Assembly (NCBI GenBank): GCA_016210495.1
Contig: JACQUC010000110.1
Span: 1 to 6,153, forward strand
DNA length: 6,153 nt
From: Chloroflexota bacterium
GTDB taxonomy: Bacteria; Chloroflexota; FW602-bin22; JACPRP01
Direction: 5' to 3'
Part shown: positions 1 through 5,384 of the stretch, piece by piece
Layout: each line of letters starts with the position of its first letter
Position numbering within the stretch: position 1 is the first letter of the stretch
The notes under the pieces: model-generated
Databases searched by the model: none
The model's input: only the letters and a program-made list of their open reading frames with translations
Told to the model about the DNA's origin: nothing
Position numbers and translations under genes: made by a program

Positions 1-148
1 AACGCCCTGAAAAGGGCGCCCGAACCCACGTCTGTAGATGGAGGCAGCTCCCGACGGATACAGTATCATGCGGTTTCAACCCGCGCATATCAGGCTGATC
101 CATCGTCGTTGTGGTCAATGCCAGCCGCTCCTTCCTTGCGGGCCTACC

Positions 149-176
149 GCAGCACGCCGCTGCGGCGTCGTGCTGC
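149..176. repeat. Imperfect GC-rich hairpin
   Basis: The outer stem pairs GCAGCA (149-154) with TGCTGC (171-176). The inner stem pairs CGCCG with CGGCG around 155-167. A three-base bulge (168-170) lies on the right arm. It sits directly left of the perfect palindrome at 180-225, so the two stem-loops are nearly adjacent. No T-run follows. The function is unknown. Confidence 0.5.
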
Positions 177-179
177 GTC

Positions 180-225
180 CTGCACTGTGAAGATCAGCCG
201 TGCGCGGCTGATCTTCACAGTGCAG
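180..225. repeat. Perfect 21-bp inverted repeat with 4-base loop
   Basis: The arms at 180-200 and 205-225 are exactly complementary over 21 bp around the loop TGCG. The left arm starts CTGCACTGTGAAG and the right arm ends CTTCACAGTGCAG. It could extrude as a cruciform or form a long RNA hairpin. There is no adjacent T-run, so a classical terminator is unlikely. It may be an intergenic palindromic element, a mobile-element end, or an inverted-duplication artefact of amplification or assembly. The symmetry is seen directly; its role is unknown. Confidence 0.85.
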
Positions 226-449
226 ATTGAAAGGGAAAGGTGCTAACCAACGCTTGTCTGATTGTTGACAAGCCCATCCATATCAGGGGCGAGGGGTTGG
301 GAGAGTGCAGCGTTGGGGCCGCTGTGCTCGCTCTGCACCCTGCGGGCACTTGCCAGCTTGGGCGATGGAAGCCGGCAACCTGCGGCCGCTGAAGAGAGGC
401 CCGGGGACGGCAGAGCAGTCCATCCGCAGAAAAATCAAACAATGGCGGT

Positions 450-1419
450 CTATGCCGCCCAGTCCCTGCACAGAAGCTCCGCCTGCTCCAGTACCGTCTG
501 CGTCGCCCTCTCCTGCTTATCCGGCGGATAGCCGTACTTGCGCAGAACGCGCTTCACCATCACCCGCAGCCTGGCCCTCACGTTCTCCCTGATCGTCCAG
601 TCGATGGTGACGTTCTTTCGCACCGTCTCGACCAGCTCCTGCGCGATGGCCCTCAAGGTCGCGGATCGCCAGCGCCTGCTCATTAGGCACCGCCAGCGCG
701 AACGCGCGCGACAGCTCCATCACCGCCTTGGTGCATCTGGCCTTGCCGTCTTCCTGTGCCAGCACGTGCTCCAGCGCCGCCGGCAACAGCCCGAGCCGCT
801 GCGCCGGGCTGCCCGTCCGCCACGGCGACCGGTCGAAGCCGTGGAAGATGCCACAGCAAACCTCGTGCTTTTCCAACAGCGCTGCCACCGCCTCTTCCTG
901 GTCGATGGCCGCCTCTCCCTGCCCGCCGCTGCCCGCGTAGTCGGCCAGCGCTTTGCGCAGTTGGTCTGCCAATCCCAGGTAGTCGACGACCAGCCCACCC
1001 GGCTTGTCGCGAAAAACCCGATTCACCCGCGCGATGGCCTGCATCAGCCCGTGCCCGCGCTCGAAGTCGATCAGCCGGGCGTTCCCGTGCACGATCCGGC
1101 CATGCGCCTCTTTGTACTCCACCGGCACGCCGTCCACGATCATTTGGTGAAACGCGCGGTTGCTCTGCACCAGCGACGGCGACGCCACCCGCGTCACCTT
1201 GCGGAACGCTTCTTCCAGCGCAGCCGGCGGAATCTCCGGGTTCAACCGGGCCAGCGCATCCCTCAGCCGACGCGGCAAAAACGTGTCCCCGTAGCTCTCA
1301 CGCTCGGCCGCCGCCTCGCCCGGCGCGATCTCGGGCCCGCCGAGCACCGCGTACCCCAGCTCCTCCAGCCACTCGAGGGTCGCACTCTCTACTTCCGATT
1401 CAGTGAAGGTCGCCATCAT
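450..1419 (-). pseudogene. hsdR: hsdR remnant: type I restriction endonuclease subunit with two internal deletions
   Basis: HsdR is the motor and nuclease subunit of type I restriction enzymes and is usually around 1000 residues. Only three blocks remain. Block 1 (1416-1060, 119 residues, from [10 protein letters not shown] to RLIDFE) is the HsdR N-terminus. Block 2 (1059-658, 134 residues) starts at [15 protein letters not shown], which is helicase motif VI, followed by [13 protein letters not shown]. Block 3 (659-450, 69 residues) is the conserved C-terminus, with [14 protein letters not shown] and [10 protein letters not shown], ending in TAG. The first junction (near 1060) is in frame but removes the PD-(D/E)xK nuclease, the Walker A and DEAD-type motifs and most of the motor. 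The second junction (near 658-660) shifts the frame, so a ribosome would read nonsense to a stop at 517. Two ATGs (1419, 1416) lie near a GGAAGG at 1425-1430. The gene lies downstream of the hsdM-hsdS remnant on the same strand, as in a former operon. The family call is firm; the product cannot cut or translocate DNA. Confidence 0.9.
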
Positions 1420-1551
1420 CTCAGCCTTCCAAACCCGTCATCGTCACCAGTATCGCTGTAGGTCAGTCCAGTGGGGCCGTAATAAACCCACCCGAAGCCG
1501 GTCCTGATAATTACTGTAGTTGAGGCTTGGTCATGATTGGCTGGGTGGAAT

Positions 1552-1611
1552 CCGGGAGCGCCCCGCAAAGCGGGGCCCGCCCCCACGCGGGCGAGACTCC
1601 CGCGCTCCCGG
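1552..1611. repeat. 60-bp three-armed palindromic (REP-like) element
   Basis: The outer stem CCGGGAGCG (1552-1560) pairs with CGCTCCCGG (1603-1611). It encloses two hairpins: CCCCGC-AAA-GCGGGG (1561-1575) and CCCGC-CCCCAC-GCGGG (1576-1591). The whole would fold as a three-way junction or cruciform. On the minus strand it can be misread as a peptide containing RGSLARVGAGPA. It resembles the repetitive extragenic palindromes scattered through many GC-rich genomes. No copy of this exact element is seen elsewhere in the window, so the repeat status is inferred from its form. Confidence 0.7.
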
Positions 1612-1881
1612 CTCAACGTTCCCAGTCCGCTTCTTGCGCGCCTTGTTGCACTAATGACCATGCCTCAATTAGTTATCCACGCCCCAGAGGGGCGCCACCA
1701 AGGATGAAAACCCGCGGATATCCACCGCAAAGTTTCAATGGCCACCAACGAGAATGAAAACCTATTTTCATAGCAGTGCCCGGAGAGTCTGAACCACTGA
1801 TTGACGCCACCTACAGGACGCCTTGGACGTCCGCCTCCGGCGGATTAGCGTAGACTACCAGATGGCCGAGATTCGGTATCT

Positions 1882-1942
1882 GTGAAATCCCCTAATCTGC
1901 TTAATCTGCGGTTCAGATCCTTTGCGCTCTTCGCGCTTCACA
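1882..1942. repeat. Degenerate short-period intergenic repeats (AATCTGC and TTTGCGC types)
   Basis: The stretch contains CTAATCTGCTTAATCTGCGG followed by CCTTTGCGCTCTTCGCGC. On the minus strand these read as loose iterations of GCAGATTA and GCGCAAAG units. From memory, degenerate units of this kind occur between genes in many unrelated bacteria. A related TTTGCG/CTCTGCG/CTCCGCG series is at 5153-5184. The unit pattern is seen directly; the family assignment is recollection. Confidence 0.5.
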
Positions 1943-1960
1943 TACTTTGGTATTACTCCT

Positions 1961-3244
1961 TCACACCGCGCACCCCACTGTCTTCTCCACGCCCTTTACC
2001 CGTATCTCGCCCGACGTGAGCTTCGGCAACAGTGCATCGCGAAGCGCGGCCAGCGTGCGAGACTCGTGACGCCGAGCTAGGACAGCATTCAGCATTGGCG
2101 TCACTGTCTCCTCAAGTGCAAGCATAGGTTCCCGTGGCGCACCTGGAACAGCGATGTTCCTGAAAGTATCTCTGGTGACGGTGTCGAAGACAGAGCCATG
2201 CGAATGCTGTTGCAGCCTGGCAACTACTGAGCAAGTAGAGAAGTACGTGTAGTAATCTCCACGTCCATTCGCTCCTCGAAGCCCATAACACGACTGGTTC
2301 ATCGCCATCGACAGGCCCAAGAGGGCAACCTTCCCAACCGTGCCTCGTGCCGAGATAATCGTTGTGCCAACAGGGAGAATACGAGTGGCACAGCTACCGA
2401 GGCCCGCCGCTGTGATCTTCTTCTCAGTGTCAATGACAAACACCTGGCCTGGCTCCGGCGAGTCACCAACGGCGAACCAAAGGATATCCCCGTCCCAAAA
2501 TTCCTTCACACACGTCTTCGGCGTTCCCCCGCCGAACTTCTCAACTGTGTCCCCAAAACAGGAGACTCGCCATCCCCTCGGAACCTCTCCCAACTCCCAG
2601 TCCTCGAAGCTATCCGCGAACAGGTCGGCGATGTGCTGCGGCAGACCAGTGTGCAACTGCACCACGCAGCGCGGCGTGTAGAACTGGCCACCCTTCTTCC
2701 CCTCGGCGCTCGCGAACTGGGCCAGGAAGTACTCGTACACGCGCCCGAGGATGTCCTTCGATCGGTTCTCCGCGTCCCCCAGCCCGATGGTGGCGACCAG
2801 GTCTATCAGCTCGCCGAGTCGCTGCTTGTCCAGCGCGGGCCGAGCGTAGTCCTTTGGCAGCACGCCCTTCAGCGACGGATTGTCCCGCTTGATGGCCACC
2901 ATGGCGTCGTCGATTAGCCTACCGATTGTCGCCTGTTTGGCATTCGCCTGCAAGTGCGCCCAGCGGGCCTCCTTCGGCACCCAGAGCACGTTTATCGCGC
3001 GATACTCATCGGGGTCCTCGGGATCGGCCCCGCCACCCTGCTCGGCGACGAGCCGGCCCTGCTGCTCCTCGAAGGCGTCGGAGATGTACTTCAGGAAGAT
3101 CAGTCCCAGGACGACGTGCTTGTACTCCGCCGCGTCCATGTTGTTCCGCAGCTTGTCCGCTGCTTCCCAAAGCTTCGCCTCAAACCCCAGTGTAGCCCCA
3201 TTGCCGCCGGCCCTCGCGCCCGGCGCCTCAGTCTTCCGAGCCAT
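1961..3244 (-). CDS. Chimeric hsdM'-'hsdS: type I methyltransferase N-domain fused to specificity subunit C-half
   Basis: The 427-residue product joins parts of two type I restriction-modification subunits. Residues about 20-197 are the helical HsdM N-terminal region ([29 protein letters not shown]) up to the KGGQFYTP motif that precedes the SAM-binding core. The DPxCGSGG and NPPF motifs that should follow are absent. At residues 197/198 (near 2653) it switches to Hsd[12 protein letters not shown], then ELGEVPRGW, a target-recognition domain with [19 protein letters not shown] and MNQSCYGLR, and the usual HsdS ending [19 protein letters not shown]. The first recognition domain of HsdS is gone. 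The frame is unbroken and the ATG has GGAGG at 3250-3254, 5 bases upstream, so it may still be translated. It cannot methylate. Whether it binds DNA or partners is unknown. It heads the same-strand order hsdM, hsdS, hsdR. Both family calls are firm; the fusion most likely reflects a deletion of well over 1 kb. Confidence 0.9.
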   Translation of the reverse strand: MARKTEAPGARAGGNGATLGFEAKLWEAADKLRNNMDAAEYKHVVLGLIFLKYISDAFEEQQGRLVAEQGGGADPEDPDEYRAINVLWVPKEARWAHLQANAKQATIGRLIDDAMVAIKRDNPSLKGVLPKDYARPALDKQRLGELIDLVATIGLGDAENRSKDILGRVYEYFLAQFASAEGKKGGQFYTPRCVVQLHTGLPQHIADLFADSFEDWELGEVPRGWRVSCFGDTVEKFGGGTPKTCVKEFWDGDILWFAVGDSPEPGQVFVIDTEKKITAAGLGSCATRILPVGTTIISARGTVGKVALLGLSMAMNQSCYGLRGANGRGDYYTYFSTCSVVARLQQHSHGSVFDTVTRDTFRNIAVPGAPREPMLALEETVTPMLNAVLARRHESRTLAALRDALLPKLTSGEIRVKGVEKTVGCAV

Positions 3245-3319
3245 TCCTTCCTCCGATTGTCATAATCAGCGCGAATGATAAGATGTCGTTGTCACGTCAA
3301 CTTTGGAGAGGCGCGCCGA

Positions 3320-3470
3320 TCCCAATACCCATTGCCATTGGATTCACCCTACATTGCCTGCGCTGCGGTGGGGTAGGCATCACGGCCATTTAGGGACCGC
3401 TTCAGGCCGCTGGGCAGGCGATGTTGCCAGTTTGCGGCCTGTCCGAAGGACTCCGGACTCCTTCGGAGAA
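3320..3470 (-). repeat. Dispersed repeat, copy A (inverted relative to copy B)
   Basis: On the minus strand this copy carries the core AGCGGCCTGAAGCGGTCCCT (3411-3392). The core matches 5062-5081 on the plus strand over all 20 bases. Past the core, weaker similarity to copy B continues: GGCCG(T/C)GATGCC(T/C)AC, then GTAGGG, then AATCCAA, to about 3325. On the other side a hairpin CCGAAGGA/TCCTTCGG (3443-3466) lies about 32 bases from the core, at the same place as the hairpin of copy B. A 26-base segment (3397-3422) also matches copy C at 23 of 26 positions. It looks like a non-coding repeat family of roughly 110-150 bp. Confidence 0.75.
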
Positions 3471-3619
3471 GCGGAGGCTTTAGCGCCGTGACGCCAGCAT
3501 TGCCGAGGTGCTTCCTTACCAGCGCAATTCAGGGCATATCCATACACAACTGGCACAAGTCTAAGGCAGCAGCGCTTGGTTGTCAATCACCGGGCAAATC
3601 GAGCTACTTGTCTGCAAGC

Positions 3620-3648
3620 TTGAAATCGCTTGGCGCCTGTGGTAGAAT
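3620..3648 (+). promoter_or_regulatory. Candidate sigma70-type promoter of the membrane gene
   Basis: TTGAAA (3620-3625) and TAGAAT (3643-3648) are separated by 17 bases. Each differs from the sigma70 consensus at only one or two positions. Transcription would start near 3655 and leave a leader of about 100 bases before the GTG at 3753. It points at the membrane gene and lies outside repeat copy A. It is called from sequence alone. Confidence 0.5.
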
Positions 3649-3752
3649 CCACTTTGCTCAACTACGTAACTGCGAACCCCGCGTTTCTCCAAATCTTTGG
3701 CGTGCCATAGTTTGTTGTCGACACTGTATGGTTGTCAAAGAGGGGGTGTCTC

Positions 3753-4907
3753 GTGCGTCTTGCATTGTACATCATCATATCCCTTTCCGTTCTCCTGGCT
3801 TATTTGGTGTTTGGTGAAGCCGCCTTGCGCATATTCGTCATCGCTTTTGGACTTCTCTCCGTAGTATTGCTCGTCGCTGGCTTCGCCGCCTGGTATGAAT
3901 GGCTGATTTTTTCGATTCTTGTGCTTGTATCGGTTTTCCTTCAGTCCATGTTTCTCAGCGCTCCGGTGGCAATTCGTGCTGGGTCCATAAACGTTTTCTC
4001 GTTATTTATGCTCGTTGTGGCAGCCGTTGCATTCAATTTCTATATGGTCGCATACGTCATTAGGGATAGCAGCGTTAGACGGAAGAGCAAGTGGTGGGCA
4101 GCGGGTGCCCTCGTGCTGGGCATGCTTGTCTGGGTCCCCTACTTGTTGCGGGGAGGCGCCGAACTTCACCCCTGCCCTGCTTGTGGAACCAACAAGGTGC
4201 AAGACGTCAAGTGTCTCAACTGCGCTGACACAGGTCGACCCCGCTCTTCGATTGCCGACTGGTTTCCCGCTGGCACCGCGGGCGTCGTGCTCTTTCTCGC
4301 CGCATTTTCTTTTGGTGCTTATCCGGCATTTGCCCGCAGTGCTCGCCTTTTCTTTGGGTTGTCATCTGAGGGGACGCTTGTGTGGATGGGCGTCCCGGCA
4401 ATTGTCTGGCCAATCGCGATGCTAATTCCCCGGGTGGCTGGCCTAGTCACGACCACGTGCTCCCGGCCGAAGGCGCTTCCCATATTTTCATTTTTCTTGG
4501 CTTCTGGAACGTTGCTGCTCGTATCTGGGGTTTCGCATAGCATTTGGGCGATGCCTATCGGCTTAACGGTGGGCGTGAGCGGTGCGGTCGCCCTGGCCGG
4601 ATCGACGTGGCTACTCCTTGGGTCGCGCAAAGGCTTCTATCTACTTCTATACTGGGCTGGTTTGCTCACAGGCGCGATTTCAATGTTGTATTTATCGCCC
4701 ATTTACGGCAGCCAAGCCCTGCTCTTAGCGGAGCCAGCCCTCGGAACGGCACTCCTACTGGCAGTAAGCTACGCACAATGGAGGTCCCAGGGAGGGAGAG
4801 TTGCGCCCGCGTCGGGGGTCAGCTTAGCGCGTTGGCCATATGTGGCTCCCATCGCGCTTTGGGGCTTGGCTTTGCTGGAGGCTATGTGGCCGTTCTACCG
4901 AGTGTAA
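3753..4907 (+). CDS. Orphan polytopic membrane protein with a CxxC...CxxC zinc-ribbon-like loop
   Basis: I do not recognise the family. I prefer the GTG at 3753 (384 residues) because the purine-rich AGAGGGGG (3739-3746) lies 6 bases before it and the first membrane segment then starts at once (LALYIIISLSVLLAYLVFG). The TTG at 3732 would add only MSKRGCL. About 12 hydrophobic segments are visible, near residues 3-22, 25-46, 50-68, 79-103, 115-132, 172-192, 209-232, 243-262, 265-290, 294-314, 322-340 and 362-380. Between segments 5 and 6 is a soluble loop, HPCPACGTNKVQDVKCLNC, with cysteines at 141, 144, 154 and 157. This is a probable zinc-binding ribbon, distantly like a DnaJ-type half-site. 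No catalytic motif or cleaved signal peptide is evident. Codons are less G/C-biased than in the neighbouring genes. The gene stands alone with its own promoter and is flanked by inverted copies of a dispersed repeat. Transport, sensing or scaffolding roles are all possible; none is supported. Confidence 0.8.
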   Translation: MRLALYIIISLSVLLAYLVFGEAALRIFVIAFGLLSVVLLVAGFAAWYEWLIFSILVLVSVFLQSMFLSAPVAIRAGSINVFSLFMLVVAAVAFNFYMVAYVIRDSSVRRKSKWWAAGALVLGMLVWVPYLLRGGAELHPCPACGTNKVQDVKCLNCADTGRPRSSIADWFPAGTAGVVLFLAAFSFGAYPAFARSARLFFGLSSEGTLVWMGVPAIVWPIAMLIPRVAGLVTTTCSRPKALPIFSFFLASGTLLLVSGVSHSIWAMPIGLTVGVSGAVALAGSTWLLLGSRKGFYLLLYWAGLLTGAISMLYLSPIYGSQALLLAEPALGTALLLAVSYAQWRSQGGRVAPASGVSLARWPYVAPIALWGLALLEAMWPFYRV

Positions 4908-5011
4908 GCTGGCTACGATTAATCTTGCCAACATGGCTGCAAACAATTCCGCCCGTAACAGATACGCCTTGGATTACTCGAGTGAGAAGTTCTTCGTTGA
5001 ATGCTGGCCTC

Positions 5012-5137
5012 GTCCTTCAGATGAAGGACTTCAGGATGCAAATCAGGTGTGAGTCCCGCCAAGCGGCCTGAAGCGGTCCCTTCAGGGCCGCGATGCCCAC
5101 TCAACATCACCGCCGGCCACGTAGGGCAAATCCAAAA
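5012..5137 (+). repeat. Dispersed repeat, copy B
   Basis: It opens with the palindrome GTCCTTCA-GA-TGAAGGAC (5012-5029). About 33 bases on is the core AGCGGCCTGAAGCGGTCCCT (5062-5081), identical to copy A on the opposite strand. Partial similarity to copy A then continues through GGCCGCGATGCCCAC, GTAGGG and AATCCAA to about 5135. With copy A it brackets the membrane gene as inverted arms whose cores are about 1.65 kb apart. Outside the core the two copies are clearly diverged, so they are old or belong to subfamilies. Confidence 0.75.
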
Positions 5138-5152
5138 GGCACTCCCTATGCC

Positions 5153-5184
5153 CCCTTTGCGCCCTCTGCGAACTCCGCGGTTAA
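5153..5184. repeat. Degenerate TTTGCG/CTCTGCG/CTCCGCG repeat
   Basis: The series CTTTGCG, CCTCTGCG, ACTCCGCG, then GTTAA, has a period of about 9-10 bases. On the minus strand it reads TTAACCGCGGAGTTCGCAG. It is the same kind of degenerate intergenic unit as at 1882-1942. It is followed at once by the hairpin at 5185-5202. It is non-coding, with no known function. Confidence 0.5.
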
Positions 5185-5204
5185 CGAATTTTGAAAAATT
5201 CGTG

Positions 5205-5218
5205 GTGACACCTGTCAC
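5205..5218. promoter_or_regulatory. Short inverted repeat, possible operator
   Basis: GTGACA and TGTCAC are exact 6-bp half-sites separated by CC. It lies just downstream of the CGAATTTT/AAAATTCG hairpin and about 20 bases upstream of the possible -35. The symmetry is typical of a dimeric repressor site. No regulator is encoded nearby, and it could equally be part of the repeat cluster. Confidence 0.25.
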
Positions 5219-5223
5219 TAATG

Positions 5224-5274
5224 TTGTTTTTTGCCCCCCAAAATGAATTATATATAGTAGTAGAACATTTGTTC
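5224..5274 (+). promoter_or_regulatory. Candidate promoter with a LexA-like GAAC-N4-GTTC palindrome
   Basis: In this GC-rich window the stretch is unusually A/T-rich. TTGTTT (5224-5229) and TTATAT (5248-5253) are 18 bases apart and could serve the gene at 5385. The palindrome GAACATTTGTTC (5263-5274), followed by G, overlaps the expected start site. It fits the GAAC-N4-GTTC half-site spacing known for LexA boxes of Gram-positive bacteria. On the minus strand the same DNA offers TATAAT (near 5251-5246), with CGAACA 17 bases upstream, but no minus-strand gene follows. SOS control is only a hypothesis, because one short palindrome can occur by chance. Confidence 0.3.
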
Positions 5275-5312
5275 GTATCACAGTAGCCCGGACGCACAGA
5301 CCAACACCACCC

Positions 5313-5348
5313 TCGCGCCCCTCTGTGTCTCCGTGCCTCCGTGGTGCA
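5313..5348. repeat. CTCTGTGTCTCCGTGCCTCC-type intergenic repeat
   Basis: On the minus strand it reads CACCACGGAGGCACGGAGAC followed by ACAGAGG, that is, loose iterations of a CACGGAG unit. From memory, units of this kind are common between genes in many environmental bacteria. When misread as protein they give PRRHGDTEGR-like peptides, which is what the minus strand shows here. It ends about 20 bases before the ribosome binding site of the next gene. Confidence 0.5.
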
Positions 5349-5384
5349 ATCCCGCGTGTCAAAAAAAATAGGAGGTAACCCAAA

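Larger units (their letters stand above)
1..449. other. Left-edge region without a credible gene
   Basis: I find no convincing coding region. The short open frames here overlap each other on both strands, lack ribosome binding sites and resemble no family I know. What is visible is structure: a small hairpin at 3-18 (6-bp stem, GAAA loop), a bulged hairpin at 149-176, a perfect 21-bp palindrome at 180-225, and a 7-bp inverted repeat with an 8-base loop at 252-273. The hsdR remnant ends at 450, so this segment lies downstream of the hsd locus. None of the hairpins is followed by a T-run on either strand, so I do not call an intrinsic terminator. Confidence 0.6.
1420..1960. other. 541-bp spacer between hsdS and hsdR remnants
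   Basis: I see no gene here. An open frame on the minus strand (1661-1416) runs straight through a GC-rich palindromic repeat and matches nothing I recognise. The spacer holds a three-armed palindromic element (1552-1611), small hairpins at 1680-1694 (GCCCC/GGGGC) and 1754-1771 (ATGAAAA/TTTTCAT), a CCGCC/GGCGG hairpin near 1830-1842, and degenerate short-period repeats at 1882-1942. Two loose direct repeats of a GCCACCAA...ATGAAAACC module start near 1694 and 1740. In type I loci hsdS and hsdR are often separated by an accessory gene; here only repeat-rich non-coding DNA is seen. Confidence 0.6.
3245..3752. other. Divergent intergenic region between hsdM'-'hsdS and the membrane gene
   Basis: The region separates divergently transcribed genes. 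Next to the minus-strand hsdM start there is an imperfect inverted repeat, GTTGTCACGTCAAC, at 3288-3301. Its minus strand includes TTGACG, a possible -35, but no well-spaced -10 follows, so I do not call that promoter. The dispersed repeat fills about 3320-3470. A credible plus-strand promoter is at 3620-3648. The ATG at 3728 is out of frame with the membrane gene and opens no recognisable protein. Confidence 0.55.
4908..5384. other. Repeat-rich intergenic region after the membrane gene
   Basis: No credible gene is seen. A long minus-strand open frame (5725-4919) crosses the repeats and lies antisense to the start of the STGP-family gene, so I treat it as spurious. In order, the region contains a palindrome at 5012-5029, dispersed repeat copy B, a TTTGCG-type repeat, a hairpin CGAATTTT-GA-AAAATTCG (5185-5202), an inverted repeat GTGACA-CC-TGTCAC (5205-5218), an A/T-rich promoter-like stretch with a GAAC-N4-GTTC box, a CTCTGTGTCTCCGTG repeat, and the ribosome binding site of the next gene. 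Confidence 0.6.

Noticed and set aside
262..592. Overlapping plus-strand open frames downstream of hsdR
   Set aside because: They overlap the conserved antisense HsdR C-terminus, have no ribosome binding site and show low-complexity composition typical of GC-rich shadows.
538..1461. Plus-strand open frame of 307 codons antisense to hsdR
   Set aside because: It is the shadow of the hsdR remnant in GC-rich DNA. It is rich in Arg/Pro/His, has no ribosome binding site, and the opposite strand has clear HsdR motifs.
1416..1661. Minus-strand 81-codon open frame just upstream of hsdR
   Set aside because: Much of it is translation of the palindromic element at 1552-1611, and the rest matches nothing I know. 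No ribosome binding site was seen.
1673..1681. DnaA-box-like TTATCCACG
   Set aside because: It is a single near-match with no cluster, no A/T-rich unwinding region and no dnaA or dnaN nearby, so it does not support an origin.
1738..1773. Tiny plus-strand reading frame MATNENENLFS
   Set aside because: It resembles the start of some restriction-modification proteins, but it stops after 11 codons, has no ribosome binding site, and may be chance within a degenerate direct repeat.
3732..3752. TTG at 3732 as the start of the membrane protein
   Set aside because: It has no purine-rich site at proper spacing. The GTG at 3753 has AGAGGGGG 6 bases upstream and starts directly at the first membrane segment.
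4908..5060. Intrinsic terminator after the membrane gene
   Set aside because: The 5012-5029 palindrome is not followed by a T-run and lies over 100 bases past the stop codon. It fits better as part of repeat copy B.
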